A stretch of 58,503 nt of DNA. Source: Marinilabilia sp. GTDB taxonomy: Bacteria; Bacteroidota; Bacteroidia; Bacteroidales; Marinilabiliaceae. The notes beneath the pieces are model-generated. The model searched no databases and was not told the DNA's origin. It saw only the letters and a program-made list of their open reading frames with translations. Shown here piece after piece: positions 35,923-42,167 of this stretch. The stretch spans positions 1 through 58,503 of the forward strand of contig NZ_JADQBH010000284.1 in assembly GCF_016278715.1 (NCBI RefSeq), given 5' to 3'. The position numbers were made by a program, and so were the translations under genes. Position 1 is the stretch's first letter. The number at the start of each line of letters is the position of its first letter.

Positions 35923-36507
35923 ATGCCGTCAATTCAGGAAAAAGAATTTATTACAGGCTTAAAGAACAATGATAAATCTGCAGTTGATTCATTGTACAAG
36001 CATTTTCATAGCCGAATTTACGCTTTTGCCTTTTCTTTAATGAAAGTTGAAGAGGATGCGATGGATATCGTACATGAAGTTTTCATCAAGCTCTGGGAGA
36101 ATCGCAAAAGTCTGGATGATGACACAAAAATAGATTCTCTTATTTTCACCATTACAAGAAATTCAGTTCTGTCCTACTTTAGAAAATTATCCAGTCAAAA
36201 AAAGTATTATAATCAGATGATTTATACGACTTTCCAAAACGACAAGAGTTCTACGGAAGAAATGATAAATTACAACTTTTTAAAAGAAAAAGTAGATTCA
36301 CTTATACTTCAATTGCCACCTAAAAGTCAGAAAGTTTTTATTTTAAGTCGCGAAAAAGGTTTATCGAATAAAGAAATTGCAAAAGAATTAAAAATCGCTG
36401 AAAAAACTGTGGAGGATCATATTACAAGAGCCCTCGTCTTTTTAAAAAAGAATTTAAAAGAAGTTGGTATCCTTGGAACATTGTTCTGGCACCTGTTCAT
36501 TTGTTAG
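35923..36507 (+). CDS. RNA polymerase ECF sigma factor (FecI-like)
   Basis: Cytoplasmic sigma-70 family factor of 194 residues from ATG 35923; a start at 35887 would overlap the promoter-like box. Region 2 contains FAFSLMKVEEDAMDIVHEVFIKLWENRKSLDD. Region 4 contains LPPKSQKVFILSREKGLSNKEIAKELKIAEKTVEDHITRAL, the usual ECF helix-turn-helix. It is probably released by the adjacent FecR to activate susCD. The gene is AT-rich by eye relative to neighbours. Divergent from fecR across 532 bases, an uncommon arrangement. Confidence 0.92.
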   Translation: MPSIQEKEFITGLKNNDKSAVDSLYKHFHSRIYAFAFSLMKVEEDAMDIVHEVFIKLWENRKSLDDDTKIDSLIFTITRNSVLSYFRKLSSQKKYYNQMIYTTFQNDKSSTEEMINYNFLKEKVDSLILQLPPKSQKVFILSREKGLSNKEIAKELKIAEKTVEDHITRALVFLKKNLKEVGILGTLFWHLFIC

Positions 36508-36616
36508 TCTTTGCATGAAAGCACCAAATCCGGCCCGAAGCAGACTCCGGACAGAGTGTTATTTTCGTATTTGAAACAGTTTTCCAGAGAATCAGAACGC
36601 CCTACTTCAAAAAACT

Positions 36617-36624
36617 TATCTTTG
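36617..36624 (+). promoter_or_regulatory. -7 promoter box for the pseudouridine synthase gene
   Basis: TATCTTTG, a perfect TAnnTTTG match, 100 bases before the start codon. Confidence 0.45.
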
Positions 36625-36725
36625 ACACCTTCTTATAAAAAATAGAAAAACAGGAAATTTTCCTACTGTCACTGGTTTGTTGGTTTCCTATTTTTTCTTT
36701 GTTTTTAAACAAATTTTGTTCGCTC

Positions 36726-37613
36726 ATGTCCATTCTATCACATATCCTTCCTCAGGATGCATTACCTATCCGACTGAGCGATTACGGTCCGGGAATTTTC
36801 CCGGGTCTCCCCACCAAATCAGCCTTCAAAAAAGCATTGAAAAAGGGAGAGATACTGGTTGACGGACAGTCAGGAACCACAGGACACATCGTTAAGCCCG
36901 GGGAGAAAATTACCTGGAAAGCAACTGTTCAAAGGCCTGTAAAACTCTACCATATTGATCTGATGGTAATTTTTGAAGACGATTTTCTGGCTATCGTGAA
37001 TAAACCGGCAGGTGTGGTGGTCAGCGGCAATCAGTTCCGCACGCTGGAAAACGCCATACCCCTGCACTTGAAACCATCTCCGCATACGGATGCTCTGGCG
37101 TCACCAAAAGCAATTCACCGGCTTGATGCCCCAACCAGCGGATTGATTATTATTGCCAAAACAGCGGGGGCCCGCGTAAAGCTGTCCACCCGAATGCAAC
37201 AAAAAGAAATTCATAAAACTTACACCGCCGTTGTTATTGGAGAAACTGAAGAATCCTGGAGTTCCGAGACTCCGATAGATGAAAAACCGGCGAAGACTTT
37301 ATTTAAAAAAATTACCTCAACCCCTTCCCTGCGCAGTGGTACTCTAACCCTGGTGGAAGCAAAACCAATAACCGGACGTACGCATCAAATAAGAAAACAC
37401 CTTGCAGAAGCAGGAACACCTATCCTGGGAGACAAATTATATGGCAAAGAGGGGTTGATCATGAAAGGAAAAGGATTGTTCCTTTGTGCAACACAAGTGG
37501 ATTTCTCTCACCCCTCTTCAGGTGAACAAATGAGCATTGAAATCCCACCTCCTAAAAAATTTGAGAAGTTTATGCAGGATGAACAACGGAGATGGGAGAA
37601 GTACAGGGTGTGA
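36726..37613 (+). CDS. RluA family pseudouridine synthase
   Basis: Cytoplasmic RNA-modifying enzyme of 295 residues from ATG 36726, converting uridine to pseudouridine in rRNA or tRNA. The N-terminal S4-like region (AFKKALKKGEILVDGQSGTTGHIVKPGE, about 35-70) is followed by the catalytic domain with IVNKPAGVVV and the RluA motif AIHRLDAPTSGL, whose Asp is the catalytic residue, and ITGRTHQIRKHLAEAGTPILGD near the C-terminus. It stands alone. Which site it modifies cannot be read from sequence. Confidence 0.9.
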   Translation: MSILSHILPQDALPIRLSDYGPGIFPGLPTKSAFKKALKKGEILVDGQSGTTGHIVKPGEKITWKATVQRPVKLYHIDLMVIFEDDFLAIVNKPAGVVVSGNQFRTLENAIPLHLKPSPHTDALASPKAIHRLDAPTSGLIIIAKTAGARVKLSTRMQQKEIHKTYTAVVIGETEESWSSETPIDEKPAKTLFKKITSTPSLRSGTLTLVEAKPITGRTHQIRKHLAEAGTPILGDKLYGKEGLIMKGKGLFLCATQVDFSHPSSGEQMSIEIPPPKKFEKFMQDEQRRWEKYRV

Positions 37614-37760
37614 GTTTTGGGTTCTGAGTTTTGGGTTCTGAGTTTTGAGTTCTGGGTTCTTAGTTCTTAGTTGAGTTCTGAGTTTTGAGTTGAGTTGCGG
37701 CTTGAGAGTTTATTTCGAGTGGCGTGTTTTGAGTTTTGGGTTTTGGTTGCGGGTTTGCAG
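37614..37760 (+). repeat. low-complexity GGGTTCTGAGTTTT repeat
   Basis: Roughly ten degenerate units of GGGTTCTGAGTTTT/TGAGTTCT begin immediately after the RluA stop codon. The same words occur in reverse complement at 57050-57098 after the zwf/before the pgl gene, again with GGGTTCTGAG on the sense strand. Confidence 0.65.
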
Positions 37761-37933
37761 TTCCCCTTTCAAGGGGTTAGGGGGTGGTGGTAGCGAAATG
37801 GGTTTTGGTTTTTAACCACGGAGCGGTGCCAGACCGGTAGAAATAGATCAGGCGCTAGAAAAAAGCTGCGGAGCTACAACAGATGTGAAAGATATTGTTG
37901 AGTTGTTGGTCGTCAGGAGAGTAAAGGTTAATG
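37761..37933. repeat. probable interspersed repeat material in spacer
   Basis: Contains CCCCTTTCAAGGGGTTAGGG (37764-37784), then ACGGAGCGGTGCCAGACCGG (37816-37835) and GCTGCGGAGCTACAACAGAT. Wording resembles recurrent non-coding elements of Bacteroidota, from memory only. No open frame of note. Confidence 0.35.
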
Positions 37934-37967
37934 CCCCTCGTGCGGAAACGAGGGGGAGTTTAGTTTT
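37934..37967 (+). terminator. intrinsic terminator-like hairpin
   Basis: Perfect 8-bp stem CCCCTCGT/ACGAGGGG followed by a T-rich tail (TTTAGTTTTTTC) on the plus strand; a plausible distal terminator for the RluA transcript. Confidence 0.6.
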
Positions 37968-38093
37968 TTCTTAACCTTAACCTCATTCTAAGCCTCAAAT
38001 CTTATCTATTGAAAAAAGTGTCACCACTGCCGTGGCTATACTTCATTAATTGCAAATTTCTCATTCCCATCCCCATTCCCAACTGACTACTGA

Positions 38094-38975
38094 TTATCCA
38101 CTTAACCCCCGTATCTCTTCCACAATCTCTTTGGTGGGCCGGAAACCACAGTCATAAATGGGAATCTGGGAAGCAATATCCAGAATACGATCCAAATGCC
38201 GGCCGGTCATCTCTTTATCGTAGAAATGCTGGATGCCGTTGGCCATAAAACGCATGGCAGCATTGATACCCGTGAGTTTGGTGACTTCGTTTTCAGGCGA
38301 CTGCCGAATAAGAAAGATTTCGTTGAGTGGCGCCATCTGTGGTTCCTGAGCATAATAAGGCATCGGAGTATTGAACATAAACCAGCAGCCATCGACCTTA
38401 CGCAGCCACAGCCTGTCGTCGTTAATTAAAGTTGCCCCTTCATTTTTCCAGATACCTGCCATCGTACTTTTGCCTGTGCCTGATACGGCGGTAAAAAGGC
38501 GACCGGTGCCATTTTCTAAAACCCCGGATGCATGAACCAGCACATCGTCCTGAAAATGCGCCAGCACAACCATCAGTACAGAGCCAAAAGGTTGGAAAAG
38601 CGGGTCAATGATAATATTTTCAAGGCCTTTTCGGGGAACCAGTGTTCCCAAAATAGTCTCTTTTGTAAAATCAATGACACCCAAGACTTCTTTTAATTGA
38701 GGGTCATCATCAAAAATCACCTGAATGGCAATCTCCTTGTCTCTACGAAAAATAGTCCAGGAATAAGGAATTTCAGCTCCGGGAAAAGATTCCCCTGATA
38801 GAGCACGGGAAAAACCAGTTGAGTTAATAGATTCAGAAAGAGAATAAGATACCTCAAAGGATTTGTAATCTTCGGTAAGAGAATGATTGTATAAAGAACT
38901 TCCAAAAGAAGAAAGTTTTATTTCAGAGGAAAATGTTTTGAAATTCAATCGCAGTCCGGGAAGAAAAACATCCAT
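38094..38975 (-). CDS. HPr kinase-like P-loop protein (peptide cassette)
   Basis: Cytoplasmic protein of 293 residues related to the HprK/PEPCK-like kinase fold. The segment VLVHASGVLENG (about 145-156) matches the conserved His-containing strand. Walker A is AVSGTGKST at 163-171 (first Gly of GxSGxGKS replaced by Ala). The acidic pair is D186-D187 in LINDDR. The first about 110 residues are specific to this group and lack the N-terminal domain of genuine HPr kinase. Homologues in lasso-peptide clusters phosphorylate the precursor. The gene begins 20 bases after the small peptide gene and is third in the PqqD-peptide-kinase operon. The actual substrate is unknown. Confidence 0.82.
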   Translation of the reverse strand: MDVFLPGLRLNFKTFSSEIKLSSFGSSLYNHSLTEDYKSFEVSYSLSESINSTGFSRALSGESFPGAEIPYSWTIFRRDKEIAIQVIFDDDPQLKEVLGVIDFTKETILGTLVPRKGLENIIIDPLFQPFGSVLMVVLAHFQDDVLVHASGVLENGTGRLFTAVSGTGKSTMAGIWKNEGATLINDDRLWLRKVDGCWFMFNTPMPYYAQEPQMAPLNEIFLIRQSPENEVTKLTGINAAMRFMANGIQHFYDKEMTGRHLDRILDIASQIPIYDCGFRPTKEIVEEIRGLSG

Positions 38976-38995
38976 GATGCAGTTGCTATTAGAAC

Positions 38996-39241
38996 CTATC
39001 GTTCATAGGTAGGTGTACCACCACCGAAAGGATTGTCTTTGGGGTATTGTTGAGTCTCGTTGTAGTTCGGTTGATCTGTAGTTGTCAAGTCTTCCTGTGA
39101 CGTAGATCCTGCAACAAATGGAGGATCAGTATTTGAAGTCATCACTAGGGAGATTTCTCTATCAATATCCACCACCTCCATCACCGGTTTCCGGTAGGCC
39201 TTTTTACGAATCTCTATATGTAAGTTATTCCCAATTCTCAT
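38996..39241 (-). CDS. small peptide, putative modified/phosphorylated precursor
   Basis: Protein of 81 residues with no signal peptide. The N-terminal half is leader-like and charged (RKAYRKP around 13-19, then EVVDIDREISLVM at 22-34). From about residue 35 the composition changes sharply to Ser/Thr/Pro/Gly/Asn/Gln with many hydroxyl residues (T35, S36, T38, S46-S48, T53-T55, Y60, T63, Y66, T76, T78, Y79) and no Cys. It sits 5 bases after a PqqD-like gene and 20 bases before an HprK-like kinase gene, on the same strand. This is the architecture expected of a RiPP-type precursor or a kinase substrate. I do not recognise a characterised family. Confidence 0.75.
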   Translation of the reverse strand: MRIGNNLHIEIRKKAYRKPVMEVVDIDREISLVMTSNTDPPFVAGSTSQEDLTTTDQPNYNETQQYPKDNPFGGGTPTYER

Positions 39242-39246
39242 TCGGG

Positions 39247-39561
39247 TTAAAATCTCTCTTGGTTAATTATTTCAACAACTTTTTTGTCAATGGCTGTCTT
39301 TAGGAAATCATCTATGTCAGCTTCAAGTGTTGCCTTATCTACGTCGTATAGGGTAAAAAGGTTTTCGGTCATCTCCTCAATGGTCTTCGGGTTCTCCAGA
39401 ATTTTCAGGATATCAGCCCCCACCTCATTGAGCGTTAACACGCTGGTCATATCGGCTACCTTATCGGTCAACGGAACCATTACCATTTCGCTACCCATCT
39501 GGCGGGTAACAAATTGTTCAGCATTCAACCGGTAAAGTACTCTTTGTTTATCCACGCTCAC
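39247..39561 (-). CDS. PqqD-like peptide-binding (RRE) protein
   Basis: Protein of 104 residues with the PqqD fold pattern: a beta-strand start (RYRLNAEQF-like VLYRLNAEQFVTRQ), then TSVLTLNEVGADILKILENPKTIEEMTENLFTLYDVDKATLEADIDDFLKTAIDKKVVEI. PqqD-like domains bind leader peptides of ribosomally made peptides and present them to modifying enzymes. No PQQ biosynthesis genes are nearby. The only plausible clients are the peptide encoded 5 bases downstream and the HprK-like kinase after it. First gene of the cassette. Confidence 0.85.
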   Translation of the reverse strand: MSVDKQRVLYRLNAEQFVTRQMGSEMVMVPLTDKVADMTSVLTLNEVGADILKILENPKTIEEMTENLFTLYDVDKATLEADIDDFLKTAIDKKVVEIINQERF

Positions 39562-39649
39562 TTCTACTCAATTTCAACGGGCAAAGATTGCAAAAAATGA
39601 GGAAACTGCATAGGTGATTAGACAAATACAGAGATTTCTTTGACTAATG

Positions 39650-39819
39650 AAGTGGAAATGAGGTTGAGGCTGAGGTTAAGAAGTTTTTATTGAACAGTCA
39701 CATTTCTTAAAGATTTGCTGACTTTTGTATAAAGGCACATCAGCAAATTTAATAGTTGATCCCGGCCCGGAATGGAATCCTCAATCTCAACCTCAACCTC
39801 AACCTTAGCCTCATTCTTT
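39650..39819. repeat. inverted ATGAGGTTGAGG / CCTCAACCTCAT word repeats
   Basis: ATGAGGTTGAGGCTGAGG at about 39659-39676 and CTCAACCTCAACCTCAACC at about 39785-39803, in opposite orientation. Related words occur at 37971-37998. It fills the spacer between the PqqD-like gene and the tsaD stop codon. Confidence 0.5.
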
Positions 39820-40839
39820 TTATATTCCCATCCTGGCATACGGGGCCACTTCTTGTCCCACAAACTCTTGTTTCTGATATTTAAACAATCCCGTAATGGC
39901 AATCATGGCCGCATTATCGGTAGTATAGGCAAATTTAGGAATATAGGTTTTCCAGCCGTACTTCTCATTTCCATCCAGAAAAGCCTGGCGCAATCCCGAA
40001 TTGGCAGACACCCCACCAGCAAGCGCAATCTCTTTGATTCCGGTTTTTTTTGCTGCAGCCACCAGTTTGTCCATCAGAATATCCACTATTGTTTTCTGCA
40101 AAGATGCACACAAATCGTTTTTATGATTTTCCACAAAATCGGGTTCTTCCTTAATGTGGTCCCTCAAAAAATAGAGAAAAGAAGTTTTCAAGCCACTGAA
40201 GCTGTAATCGAAGTTGGCAATACGGGGTTTGGAAAACTGAAATGCATCCGCGTTTCCCTCCTTAGCCAGTTTGTCAACAAGGGGGCCCCCGGGATAAGGA
40301 AGTCCCATCACTTTGGCGCATTTATCAAAAGCCTCTCCGGCAGCATCATCAATGGTCTGGCCGATAATTTCCATATCCAGGAAATCCTTTACCAGTACAA
40401 TCTGACTATTTCCACCGGAGACCAGCAAACATAAAAAAGGAAACTTCGGTGTCTCATGCCTTTCTTCACGTTCCTGAATGTAATGTGCCAAAACATGAGC
40501 CTGCAGATGGTTTACTTCAATTAAAGGAATTTTTCGTGCCAGGGCAAACCCTTTAGCGAAGCTGGTGCCAACGAGCAAAGACCCCATCAACCCGGGTCCC
40601 CGGGTAAATGCTACAGCAGAAATTTCCTCAGGAGCAACCCCGGCATCCTTCATAGCTTTATGCACCACTGGGATAATGTTTTGCTGATGAGCCCGTGAAG
40701 CAAGTTCGGGCACCACACCACCATATTCCTCATGTACCTTTTGTCCGGCAATAATATTGGAAAGAATGACATCACCTTTTATGATTGCAGCAGAAGTATC
40801 GTCGCAAGAAGATTCTATACCTAGGATAATGGGATTCAT
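39820..40839 (-). CDS. tsaD: tRNA N6-adenosine threonylcarbamoyltransferase
   Basis: Essential cytoplasmic enzyme of 339 residues that transfers the threonylcarbamoyl group to A37 of ANN-decoding tRNAs, with TsaB/TsaE. It has the N-terminal ASKHA motif GIESSCDDTSAAI, the metal-binding HLQAH (EVNHLQAHVLAH, about 107-118), the LCLLVSGGNSQIVLV loop and GGVSANSGLRQAF near the C-terminus. Full length for the family. A TATCTTTA box precedes it. In relatives I recall this gene lying next to tamB; here the two are about 11 kb apart. Confidence 0.96.
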   Translation of the reverse strand: MNPIILGIESSCDDTSAAIIKGDVILSNIIAGQKVHEEYGGVVPELASRAHQQNIIPVVHKAMKDAGVAPEEISAVAFTRGPGLMGSLLVGTSFAKGFALARKIPLIEVNHLQAHVLAHYIQEREERHETPKFPFLCLLVSGGNSQIVLVKDFLDMEIIGQTIDDAAGEAFDKCAKVMGLPYPGGPLVDKLAKEGNADAFQFSKPRIANFDYSFSGLKTSFLYFLRDHIKEEPDFVENHKNDLCASLQKTIVDILMDKLVAAAKKTGIKEIALAGGVSANSGLRQAFLDGNEKYGWKTYIPKFAYTTDNAAMIAITGLFKYQKQEFVGQEVAPYARMGI

Positions 40840-40866
40840 GGTAATCTCGTTTTTTATTTAGGGCGG

Positions 40867-40874
40867 TAAAGATA
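40867..40874 (-). promoter_or_regulatory. -7 promoter box for tsaD
   Basis: TATCTTTA on the minus strand, 28 bases before the start codon; one mismatch to TAnnTTTG. Confidence 0.4.
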
Positions 40875-40923
40875 ATGAAAAAAAAGCGTCACTCCTTTCC
40901 TGGGTTTAACTGCTAATTGAAAA

Positions 40924-40942
40924 AGCCGGCTTGAAGCCGGCT
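40924..40942. repeat. REP-like palindrome AGCCGGC-TTGAA-GCCGGCT
   Basis: Perfect 7-bp inverted repeat with a 5-base loop, followed by a further AGCCGG at 40954. No T-run, so not a terminator. Confidence 0.5.
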
Positions 40943-40972
40943 AATATCTATCTTAGCCGGTGTTACCCTTTT

Positions 40973-41103
40973 GAGGTTGTCCAAAAAGTCATAGTTTTCG
41001 TTTTTTTTGTCATTCTGAACGTAGTGAAGAATCTCTTTATCAGCGACCTATGAGGCTATTGCCAGCACAATGCAAAAAATGTAGTGACTTTTTAGACAGC
41101 TTC
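40973..41103. mobile_element. MITE-like element with terminal inverted repeats
   Basis: The left end GAGGTTGTCCAAAAAGTCA (40973-40991) and the reverse complement of the right end (41085-41103) agree at 16 of 19 bases, sharing AAAAAGTCA. The 131-base interior is non-coding and contains GTCATTCTGAACGTAG and TGAAGAATCTC, wording typical of short interspersed elements in Bacteroidota. The termini resemble those of DDE insertion sequences, so it is probably a non-autonomous derivative. Confidence 0.65.
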
Positions 41104-41215
41104 CTAATCTCATTCAATAATGTCTGACTGACCGTTGAAAGAGTGCCGTCATTGTTGTAAATTTCCAAAACGCAAAAAATTGACACAAAAAGCATCATTC
41201 ACATAACAAATTCAT

Positions 41216-41223
41216 TATCTTTA
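41216..41223 (+). promoter_or_regulatory. -7 promoter box candidate for the small membrane protein
   Basis: TATCTTTA, one mismatch to TAnnTTTG, 30 bases before ATG 41253. Confidence 0.35.
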
Positions 41224-41252
41224 AGCCTCAGAGATGAAAAACAATCACTGCT

Positions 41253-41486
41253 ATGCGATTTAAGAAGAAGCCGCAATACCGAGCCGTTGTACCCGGAATC
41301 ATCATCGTATTACTTGCCCTGTTTGCTACCCATGCTACCAATATTCCGTTATTGTGGTCCGGTTTTATGATGGGTTTTGGAACGGTTCTTTTTTTCAACG
41401 GTTTTATACAAGGCAAAAAAGAGCACGGGCGACTTCGTCTTTTCAGCAAAAAAACAAACAACAATCGTCCGCTAAAAAAAGCTTAA
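41253..41486 (+). CDS. small membrane protein, uncharacterised
   Basis: 77-residue protein. A basic N-terminus (RFKKKPQYR) is followed by two hydrophobic segments (about 12-29 and 32-51) with a short turn, then a strongly basic tail (KKEHGRLRLFSKKTNNNRPLKKA). This fits a small two-TM inner-membrane protein with both ends in the cytoplasm. No family recognised. The last seven or so codons and the stop lie inside dispersed repeat copy B, so the repeat may have replaced the original C-terminus. A promoter-like box precedes it. Gene reality is likely but not certain. Confidence 0.6.
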   Translation: MRFKKKPQYRAVVPGIIIVLLALFATHATNIPLLWSGFMMGFGTVLFFNGFIQGKKEHGRLRLFSKKTNNNRPLKKA

Positions 41487-41609
41487 ACGCAGAGACGCTA
41501 TGACGCAAAGTTTTTATTATACGTGAGTTGCACCCTGCATGTATGGCTTTGCAACGGCCTCATTATCAGTTTATTATTACCCAAAAGCTATGGGAAAAAG
41601 GGAGTATTG
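41463..41609 (+). repeat. dispersed intergenic repeat, copy B
   Basis: Same block order as copies A and C: CCGCTAAAAAAAGC, TTAAACGCAGAGACGC, ATGACGCAAAG, GTGAGTTGCA, ending in GGGAGTATTG. Overlaps the 3' end of the small membrane-protein gene and ends 30 bases before the GNAT gene. Confidence 0.7.
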
Positions 41610-41639
41610 AAACAAAAAAACCGATATTAAAATCAAAAT

Positions 41640-42134
41640 ATGAAGATTCAATTTGAAAAAGCCACGCTCAACGATTTGGTTCCCATCAAAGAGATATACG
41701 ACTACTACATTGCCGAAACCACGGCTACTTTCCATACGCACCCTGTCAGTTTTGAAGAATTACGGGAAATCATCCCTTTTCACAACAAAAAATACCCGTC
41801 TTTTCTAGTTAAAGCCGATGGTAAAACAGCAGGGTATTGCTATTTGTCGCAATTTAAAAAGCGCCAGGCCTACGATCGTACAGCCGAAGCAACCATTTAT
41901 CTGAAACCGGAATTCTGCGGACAGGGGATCGGATTCAAAACAGTAACCTTTCTGGAAGAAGCAGCCCTCAACCGTGGCATCAAAGTTCTTCTTGGAACCA
42001 TTACGGGCACCAACGAGAACAGCATACGCCTTTTTGCCAAGTGTGGGTTTGAGAAATGCGCCCACTTCAAACAGGTAGGTATTAAATTTGACGAATTGCT
42101 GGATGTGGTTATTTATGAGAAAATTCTGGAATAA
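41640..42134 (+). CDS. GNAT family N-acetyltransferase (phosphinothricin acetyltransferase-like)
   Basis: Cytoplasmic acetyl-CoA-dependent transferase of 164 residues. The opening IKEIYDYYIAETTATFHTHPVSFEEL is typical of the PAT/BAR-like subgroup. The acetyl-CoA loop is ATIYLKPEFCGQGIGFKTV (Q/RxxGxG/A variant, about 93-111), followed by LLGTITGTNENSIRLFAKCGFEKCAHFKQVG. The true acceptor (an amino acid, amine or xenobiotic) is not determinable. Convergent with the APC permease gene. Confidence 0.9.
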   Translation: MKIQFEKATLNDLVPIKEIYDYYIAETTATFHTHPVSFEELREIIPFHNKKYPSFLVKADGKTAGYCYLSQFKKRQAYDRTAEATIYLKPEFCGQGIGFKTVTFLEEAALNRGIKVLLGTITGTNENSIRLFAKCGFEKCAHFKQVGIKFDELLDVVIYEKILE

Positions 42135-42167
42135 TTTATAAGTCCAGTCTTAACCTGCATTCAATTA

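Noticed and set aside
37614-37760. CRISPR or coding repeat
   Set aside because: Short low-complexity words without spacers or a sustained open frame.
39247-39561. PQQ biosynthesis
   Set aside because: Only a PqqD-like protein is present; no PqqA/B/C/E, and the neighbours are a peptide and an HprK-like kinase.
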